This document shows, piece after piece, positions 15,360-19,876 of a stretch of 19,876 nucleotides of DNA. This stretch comes from Deltaproteobacteria bacterium. GTDB lineage: Bacteria; Desulfobacterota; Dissulfuribacteria; Dissulfuribacterales; UBA3076. The notes under the pieces were generated by a model. That model did not search any database. It worked only from the letters and a program-made list of their open reading frames with translations, and was not told the origin of the DNA. The stretch is taken from the NCBI GenBank assembly GCA_013138705.1, contig WTCF01000109.1, forward strand, positions 1 to 19,876, given 5' to 3'. The translations under genes and the position numbers were made by a program. Numbering within the stretch: position 1 is the first letter of the stretch; the number at the start of each line of letters is the position of its first letter.

Positions 15360-15827
15360 CTAAATACTTTCACTGGGCCATCCCATGGGTACGCACAGCA
15401 CAGGGCAGGGCAGAAGGCGAACCACTTTGTCCACTGTGCCACCGAAAAAAATCTCGTCGATCTGTCCCTTTCCTCTACTCCCATAACCGCCCATTAAAAT
15501 GAGGTCGGTCTGAAGCTCCCTTGCTTTTATGGCAATTTCCTGAAATGGGGAGCCATAAGATACGATGGTATCTTTCACCAGACCATCACTATCCCAATCA
15601 TTCAAAAAATGGCGAAAGGTCTGTTTGGCCTGATTCGTAAGCCGTTCTTTCACATTCTCAATTGATTCCTTGGTGTAATCAGCAATTCGAGAGACCTCAC
15701 CTGAATCTATGACATGAATGAGTAATAATTCCGCCTTCCATAAAGAAGCTATTTTTTTCGCATACCTGAATGCGTTTGTAGCACAATCTGAAAAATCCAC
15801 AGGCACCAGCACTAAAGATATTTCCAT
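15360..15827 (-). CDS. Universal stress protein (UspA family)
   Basis: A 155-residue single-domain Usp. It opens with LVLVPVDFSDCATNAFRYA, the typical first strand and nucleotide-binding Asp. The C-terminal ATP-binding signature is present as GGYGSRGKGQIDEIFFGGT followed by VDKVVRLLPCPVLCVP, close to the G-2x-G-9x-G(S/T) pattern, so ATP binding is likely. The family is cytoplasmic, acts as dimers, and has varied roles in stress survival; no specific role can be given. GGAGG lies 10 bases before ATG 15827. It faces greA tail to tail. Confidence 0.93.
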   Translation of the reverse strand: MEISLVLVPVDFSDCATNAFRYAKKIASLWKAELLLIHVIDSGEVSRIADYTKESIENVKERLTNQAKQTFRHFLNDWDSDGLVKDTIVSYGSPFQEIAIKARELQTDLILMGGYGSRGKGQIDEIFFGGTVDKVVRLLPCPVLCVPMGWPSESI

Positions 15828-15913
15828 TCTGAATATACCTCCAAGTTTCCATTTACATTACCAGAAAAAACAACAGACAAAAGCCCTTGACTCCAGCCTT
15901 TAACAAAAAAGCC

Positions 15914-17263
15914 TCATTGCACAGACAAATTGGTCAGGATGTGGTCTTGAATCCATTTCTGATCCCACCACTCTATAGGATTAACAAATACCCCATGGAC
16001 CATCATTCCGAAGTGTAAATGATCCCCGCCGGCAAGGCCGGTCATGCCGGTTGTCCCTATCGTATCTCCACGCTCCACCTTATCACCTGCTGATACCTGG
16101 ATTTTGCTGAGGTGGGAGTACATACTGAAAAGGCCGAGGCCGTGATCCAGGATTATGGTATTTCCATAGATTCCAAGGTAGTCTGCAAACACGACAAGGC
16201 CGGCATTTCCTGCAGGGACCAAAGCGTGAGAAATCGAGGCATGGTCTGACCCCATGTGATATGACCGGCCTATTTCCTTACCCTTGTATAAGTAATGACG
16301 CTCGTCTCCAAAACCTGCCTTGAAGGCCGAATTGGGAAGGCAAACAAAGCTTCCGTGCCAGAGGATCTCAGGGGCGCTTTCCTTACAATAATTTTCAATT
16401 TCCTGATTATTGCGACGCCTTAATTCGCTGTTGACTTGGAGAAATACTTCCAGAGGAGAGCCTTTGAATTCGGGGTATCTGGCCATGAAGTCCGGCATTT
16501 TTTGCTCAAGGAACCGGTCACTTATATTTATTGTGTCTACCTTTAGAGGCTTACGAAGGATACGATGAGGGAAGCCGACCCTGGCAACGTTTCCGGCTTG
16601 ATCTACTGCCTCGATAAGCACCTTCTTCGGCTTACTGACACTGAAAGGAACCGCCACCATGGCCACGTACATATCCTCTGCCCCTCCGGGTTTTGGATAA
16701 CCGGGAAAAAACCTTTCGTCTATCCATACCCCTGTCTTGCCGGGCAACTCACTTACTCTATAAGATACAAGACCAGCACCTCCTGTCCTTATATTATGAA
16801 CAGTACTTTTCACTGCTATCCTGGGTGGTGTTATGTCTATTGGGACTTCAGTCTCCCAAATCTGCTCATTGCCTTTGAGACTATTTCGCCAGGACGAGTC
16901 CCTTGCGGTAATCCGGAGAAGGGCTTTACCCTCAGTCATGCCTAACTCGAACGGTTTGATGACCCAAAAGACTGTCTCGTCCTTTACCCCGGATCCCCTC
17001 CACCACTCCTTTATCTTGTAAATCTTAGGATCAAGTTCAAAGACCATATCACCTTGGCTCAAAACGGCAGAAATCGACCTTATTCCACTCCGGGCGTCTT
17101 TAACTTCAACCGTGAGCACATACTCCCTCCCGACTGTCTCCGGGACTGAGACCACCTGCAGTTCCGGTGGGCTTCCCTCCAAGAGAAAGTATCCAAGAAA
17201 GCATCCGGCAGCTATAAGGGCAGCCAGGATTATTAATGCAGTGTAACCCAAAAATTTGCCCAT
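15914..17263 (-). CDS. Membrane-anchored M23 (LytM-type) metallopeptidase
   Basis: A 449-residue protein. One N-terminal transmembrane helix (~6-28) anchors a periplasmic part with an Ig-like or beta-sandwich region (~33-235; ITPPRIAV, EAVDQAGNVARVGFP) and a C-terminal M23 domain (~325-440). Zinc and catalytic residues look intact: HMGSD (H336, D340), YSH (H384) and HLHFG (H415, H417). It should therefore be an active endopeptidase cutting peptidoglycan cross-links, not an EnvC-type degenerate activator. A strong ribosome binding site (GGGAGGAACAA) precedes ATG 17263. It follows pth by 21 bases and is probably the last gene of the prs - rplY - pth transcript. Confidence 0.92.
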   Translation of the reverse strand: MGKFLGYTALIILAALIAAGCFLGYFLLEGSPPELQVVSVPETVGREYVLTVEVKDARSGIRSISAVLSQGDMVFELDPKIYKIKEWWRGSGVKDETVFWVIKPFELGMTEGKALLRITARDSSWRNSLKGNEQIWETEVPIDITPPRIAVKSTVHNIRTGGAGLVSYRVSELPGKTGVWIDERFFPGYPKPGGAEDMYVAMVAVPFSVSKPKKVLIEAVDQAGNVARVGFPHRILRKPLKVDTINISDRFLEQKMPDFMARYPEFKGSPLEVFLQVNSELRRRNNQEIENYCKESAPEILWHGSFVCLPNSAFKAGFGDERHYLYKGKEIGRSYHMGSDHASISHALVPAGNAGLVVFADYLGIYGNTIILDHGLGLFSMYSHLSKIQVSAGDKVERGDTIGTTGMTGLAGGDHLHFGMMVHGVFVNPIEWWDQKWIQDHILTNLSVQ

Positions 17264-17284
17264 TTGTTCCTCCCTTGAAAATTA

Positions 17285-17887
17285 CTAAAGGCCCGTCACG
17301 TACTTTGCTTCTATCTTACCATTAAACTCGTTCATGGCAGCTTCAACACCCTTCTCCAGAAAACACACCAGACCCTTTATACTGACATCAAGGACCTTAT
17401 CTATCACTGGGGCCTCTTCCGACAGAAAAGGCAACAAAACATATTTGTCTATTGGCACAGGACTGAAAGGCCTTCCGATACCGATCTTTAGACGGGGAAA
17501 ATCCTTGCTGCCAATAGACCTTATAATGGATACAATCCCTTTATGCCCTCCGGGCCCACCCCCCTGTGTGAATTTAAGACTCCCCAGAGGCAAATCCAGA
17601 TCGTCATGTACCGCCAGGAGTCTGTCCAAAGAAATTTTATAGAAGTTAAGGACTGAGGCTACGGCGTCACCACTCCTGTTCATGTAAGTGAGAGGTTTAA
17701 GCAGTATAGCAGGAATGCCCCTCATGGACACTTGCACACTCTCGTATGGAGGAAACTTCTTATGCGGGATAAAATCAAGACCGAATTGAAGGGCCAGACG
17801 ATCCAGAACTGCAAAGCCCACATTGTGGCGGGTATATTTATATTGAGGGCCGGGATTTCCAAGGCCCACCAAGAGTATCCTGGACAA
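17285..17887 (-). CDS. pth: Peptidyl-tRNA hydrolase
   Basis: A 200-residue Pth that releases peptides from stalled peptidyl-tRNA. Key residues are H21 (RHNVGF), N70 (KPLTYMN) and D95 (HDDLDLPLG), matching the catalytic His20, Asn68 and Asp93 of E. coli. The tRNA-binding GGxGGHNG segment reads GGPGGHKG, with Lys116 at the Asn114 position. The start is TTG 17887, because the family N-terminus (ILLVGLGNPG) begins three residues later. An AAGG lies 6 bases upstream, and a TGA closes the frame further up. It follows rplY by 67 bases, a widely conserved gene order. Confidence 0.96.
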   Translation of the reverse strand: MSRILLVGLGNPGPQYKYTRHNVGFAVLDRLALQFGLDFIPHKKFPPYESVQVSMRGIPAILLKPLTYMNRSGDAVASVLNFYKISLDRLLAVHDDLDLPLGSLKFTQGGGPGGHKGIVSIIRSIGSKDFPRLKIGIGRPFSPVPIDKYVLLPFLSEEAPVIDKVLDVSIKGLVCFLEKGVEAAMNEFNGKIEAKYVTGL

Positions 17888-17954
17888 AATCAGCCTTCAC
17901 CTTCTATGCCTGCAGATAATCCAAACCCCCTCGTCCAAGCACTGATCATGCCAT

Positions 17955-18599
17955 TTACTCAGATTCCTCTTCTTCCTCAACCTCGATTTCAGTCTCCTCT
18001 TCCTCTTCCTTTTCCTCTTCCTCTTCCTCAGCTCTTGAGGCCACAATGGTCATCAAAGTCGTCTCAGGATCATCCATTAAGCGGACTCCTTCCGGAGCCG
18101 TAATATCTGAAACATGAACAACATCACCCAGTTCAAGACCAGAAACATTGATTTGGATGTTTCGCGGAATGGCCAAGGGAAGACAAGATATTTTGACTGT
18201 CCGCTGGATGATCTCCAAGACACCCATGTCTGCTTCAACACCCTTGGCCTTACCCACTGCGGTAATTGGCACATCAACCTGCACCTCTTCGTCCATGAGG
18301 ACTTCATAAAAGTCTATATGGCGTATTTTGTCATCCACCGGGTGCAATTGCAGATCCTTGATGAGGGCGGTATGACTACTGCTGTCTCCATTGCTCTTCA
18401 GGTTAAGAGTGAAAAGCAATGGCTCCCCACCTGCCGAATTCAGAAGCTTGTTGAACTCATGAGTATTCACAGAAAGAGATATAGTCTCGGCCTTTGGCCC
18501 GTACAGCACTCCCGGGGTCTGCCCTGCATGACGGAGCTTGCGGGCCACCCCTTTCCCGGCCTTTGTGCGCGCCTGGATATCTATTGCCACATTTTTCAT
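17955..18599 (-). CDS. rplY: 50S ribosomal protein L25 (general stress protein CTC form)
   Basis: A 214-residue two-domain L25/CTC protein. The N-terminal 5S rRNA-binding domain (~1-92) has KGVARKLRHAGQTPGVLYGP and ends with HPVDDKIRHIDFYEV. The C-terminal TL5-like beta domain (~95-188) has VDVPITAVGKAKGVEADMGV and related strands. An unusually long Glu-rich tail (~190-214) follows, a feature of many CTC-type proteins. AAGGAG gives a strong ribosome binding site 8 bases before ATG 18599. It lies 15 bases after prs and is co-transcribed with prs and pth. Confidence 0.96.
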   Translation of the reverse strand: MKNVAIDIQARTKAGKGVARKLRHAGQTPGVLYGPKAETISLSVNTHEFNKLLNSAGGEPLLFTLNLKSNGDSSSHTALIKDLQLHPVDDKIRHIDFYEVLMDEEVQVDVPITAVGKAKGVEADMGVLEIIQRTVKISCLPLAIPRNIQINVSGLELGDVVHVSDITAPEGVRLMDDPETTLMTIVASRAEEEEEEKEEEEETEIEVEEEEESE

Positions 18600-18614
18600 T
18601 GAAAAAACTCCTTT

Positions 18615-19565
18615 TTAAACAAATAATGAACTTACTGAATCTTCGTCATGTATGCGTCTTATAGCCTCTCCCAAAAGGGCGGATACAGACAGCACCTTGA
18701 TTTTGTCAACCTTTTGTGCCTCTTCGCTGAGAGGAATGGTATTTGTAACTACTAAGGACTCAAGGACCGATTCCTTGATACGACTTATCGCAGGACCTGA
18801 GAGCACAGGATGTGTAATACAACCATGGACATCATTGGCACCATGTTCCTTGAGTGCCTGAGCCGCCTTGCAAAGGGTGCCGGCAGTATCCACCATATCG
18901 TCCAATATCACAGCCGTCTTCCCCTTTACGTCTCCGATAATATACATAACTTCTGACTCGTTAGGCCGATCCCTGCGCTTGTCTATTATGACCAGTCCGG
19001 CCCCGAACCTCTTGGCAAAGGCCCTGGTCCGTTCCACGCCACCTGCGTCAGGAGACACCATCACTACCTCTCCTGAGAATCTTCCCTTGAGATAATCAAG
19101 AGTTACCGGAGCAGCAAAAAGGTGATCCACGGGAATACTGAAAAAACCCTGAATCTGCGAGGAATGGAGATCCACGGCAAGGACCCTTCTGACACCTGCT
19201 GTGGTAATAATATCTGCCACGAGCTTGGCGGAAATAGGGACCCTTGGGGCTACCTTCCGATCCTGTCTGGCATAACCATAATATGGCAATACTGCCGTAA
19301 TTCTCCTGGCAGACGCCCTTCTCAAGGCATCCACCATTATGAGAAGTTCCATCATGTTGTCGTTTACAGGGGGGCAAGTGGGCTGGATCACATATACATC
19401 CGCCCCTCTCACATTTTCCCCTATTTCCACGTACACTTCACCGTCGCTGAAGGTTCGCACAGATGCCCTGCCAAGAGGCATGCTCAAGTAATCACATATT
19501 TCCCGAGCCAGGGCAGGATTAGCATTTCCAGTAAAGATTATCATATTATTTATCGTTCTTGACAT
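18615..19565 (-). CDS. prs: Ribose-phosphate pyrophosphokinase (PRPP synthetase)
   Basis: A 316-residue enzyme, the usual length, that makes PRPP from ribose 5-phosphate and ATP for nucleotide, His and Trp synthesis. Motifs are the flexible loop YARQDRK (98-104), [11 protein letters not shown] (132-142, ribose-5-phosphate and metal site), [12 protein letters not shown], and the PRPP loop DDMVDTAGT (222-230). ATG 19565 is chosen over ATG 19544 because AAAGGG lies 8 bases upstream of it. That ribosome binding site falls within a small hairpin, listed separately. The gene follows tRNA-Gln, as in many proteobacterial ispE - tRNA-Gln - prs clusters. Confidence 0.97.
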   Translation of the reverse strand: MSRTINNMIIFTGNANPALAREICDYLSMPLGRASVRTFSDGEVYVEIGENVRGADVYVIQPTCPPVNDNMMELLIMVDALRRASARRITAVLPYYGYARQDRKVAPRVPISAKLVADIITTAGVRRVLAVDLHSSQIQGFFSIPVDHLFAAPVTLDYLKGRFSGEVVMVSPDAGGVERTRAFAKRFGAGLVIIDKRRDRPNESEVMYIIGDVKGKTAVILDDMVDTAGTLCKAAQALKEHGANDVHGCITHPVLSGPAISRIKESVLESLVVTNTIPLSEEAQKVDKIKVLSVSALLGEAIRRIHDEDSVSSLFV

Positions 19566-19571
19566 AGGCTA

Positions 19572-19585
19572 AACCCTTTAGGGTT
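19572..19585 (-). promoter_or_regulatory. Hairpin holding the prs ribosome binding site
   Basis: On the transcript, AACCC-UAAA-GGGUU can form a 5-bp stem with a 4-base loop. The probable Shine-Dalgarno AAAGGG lies in the loop and 3' arm, ending 8 bases before the prs ATG. The stem is seen directly; a regulatory role is inferred. Confidence 0.45.
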
Positions 19586-19690
19586 AGTGCCTAAAGTGAA
19601 CTAAAGTTTTAAGTGAACTAAAGTTAAGGTGTCGCTTCGCTCCATCTATTAATATTACAACTTTAGGCACTTTAGCTCACTTTAGGCACT
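19586..19690. repeat. Inverted array of (A)AGTGCCTAAAGTG-type units
   Basis: The left arm AGTGCCTAAAGTGAACTAAA (from 19586, with a second copy AAGTGAACTAAAGT at ~19611) is matched, read on the other strand, by AGTGCCTAAAGTGAGCTAAA in the right arm (19658-19690). A ~30-base loop (GTGTCGCTTCGCTCC and following) separates the arms. Only one base differs over the best 20. It lies in the prs leader. Confidence 0.75.
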
Positions 19691-19709
19691 TCAAACTCAA
19701 TTAACTTGT

Positions 19710-19749
19710 AATTCCCAATTCCCAATTTTTAACTCTTAACTCTTAATTG
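19710..19749. repeat. Tandem 7-bp repeat run beside tRNA-Gln
   Basis: Consecutive heptamers AATTCCC, AATTCCC, AATTTTT, AACTCTT, AACTCTT, AATTGC run without gaps up to 5 bases from the 3' end of the tRNA. This is a period-7 AT-rich array of degenerate units. Confidence 0.7.
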
Positions 19750-19754
19750 CATCA

Positions 19755-19829
19755 TGGCTGGGGTGGGAGGATTCGAACCTCCGAATGCGGGCTCCAAAAA
19801 CCCGTGTCTTACCACTTGACGACACCCCA
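19755..19829 (-). tRNA. tRNA-Gln (anticodon TTG)
   Basis: A full cloverleaf is visible: acceptor TGGGGTG/CACCCCA, D arm GTC-AAGTGGTAA-GAC, anticodon stem CGGGT/GCCCG with loop TTTTGGA (anticodon TTG, reading CAA), and T arm GGAGG-TTCGAAT-CCTCC. The discriminator is G, followed by an encoded CCA. The variable region is CATTC. It sits upstream of prs on the same strand, a common proteobacterial arrangement, with ispE expected just outside the window. Confidence 0.97.
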
Positions 19830-19876
19830 ACAGCCCTTTTTCAATTATAAACTCTCTACCAATAAAGTGTGGAGGC

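Noticed and set aside
19586..19749. CRISPR-like array between prs and tRNA-Gln
   Set aside because: The units are 7-20 bp, degenerate and partly inverted. There are no 24-37-bp direct repeats with unique spacers and no cas genes.

Overview
The window looks like ordinary chromosome from a selenoprotein-using, Gram-negative bacterium. It most resembles Desulfobacterota (the former sulfate-reducing Deltaproteobacteria). The evidence is a ricT-metG pair next to selB, the cluster tRNA-Gln - prs - rplY - pth, a TonB energising operon, and repeat-rich AT-biased spacers. The phylum is an inference from gene content and protein style, not from a search.

Left part (1-8500, all minus strand). First comes the N-terminal third of SelB, cut by the window edge, then MetG and the PSP1-family protein RicT. 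Next is a PIN-domain (VapC-like) remnant that has lost its first catalytic half. An operon follows, in transcription order: a secreted calcium-loop repeat protein, ExbB, ExbD and TonB. A 186-bp palindromic MITE-like element sits just upstream of it. A second minus-strand group contains a 95-residue conserved-looking unknown, the rump of an AI-2E family permease that lost almost all of its middle, a DUF2784 membrane protein that may start at ATA, and RimI.

Centre (9000-15350). Two overlapping plus-strand genes form a c-di-GMP module. One is a REC + HD-GYP protein that carries a degenerate GGDEF-like domain; the other is a GGDEF protein with an inhibitory-site motif and a GGENF active-site variant. 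A DUF1015 protein follows. It converges on an RpoD-family sigma factor, and the two stop codons share a CTAG. After a 480-bp spacer comes greA, which converges on a universal stress protein.

Right part (15360-19876, minus strand). In transcription order this is tRNA-Gln(UUG), prs, rplY (L25/CTC), pth and a membrane-anchored M23 endopeptidase. The spacer between the tRNA and prs contains a small hairpin that holds the probable prs ribosome binding site, an inverted array of CTAAAGT-type units, and a run of 7-bp tandem units.

I see no CRISPR array, prophage, complete insertion sequence or defence island. The most unusual items are the 11-unit, 24-residue-period calcium-loop protein heading the exbB-exbD-tonB operon, the degenerate GGDEF domain fused to HD-GYP, the MITE-like palindrome, and three different short-unit inverted repeat arrays in spacers. 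These are unusual, but none is demonstrably a new system.
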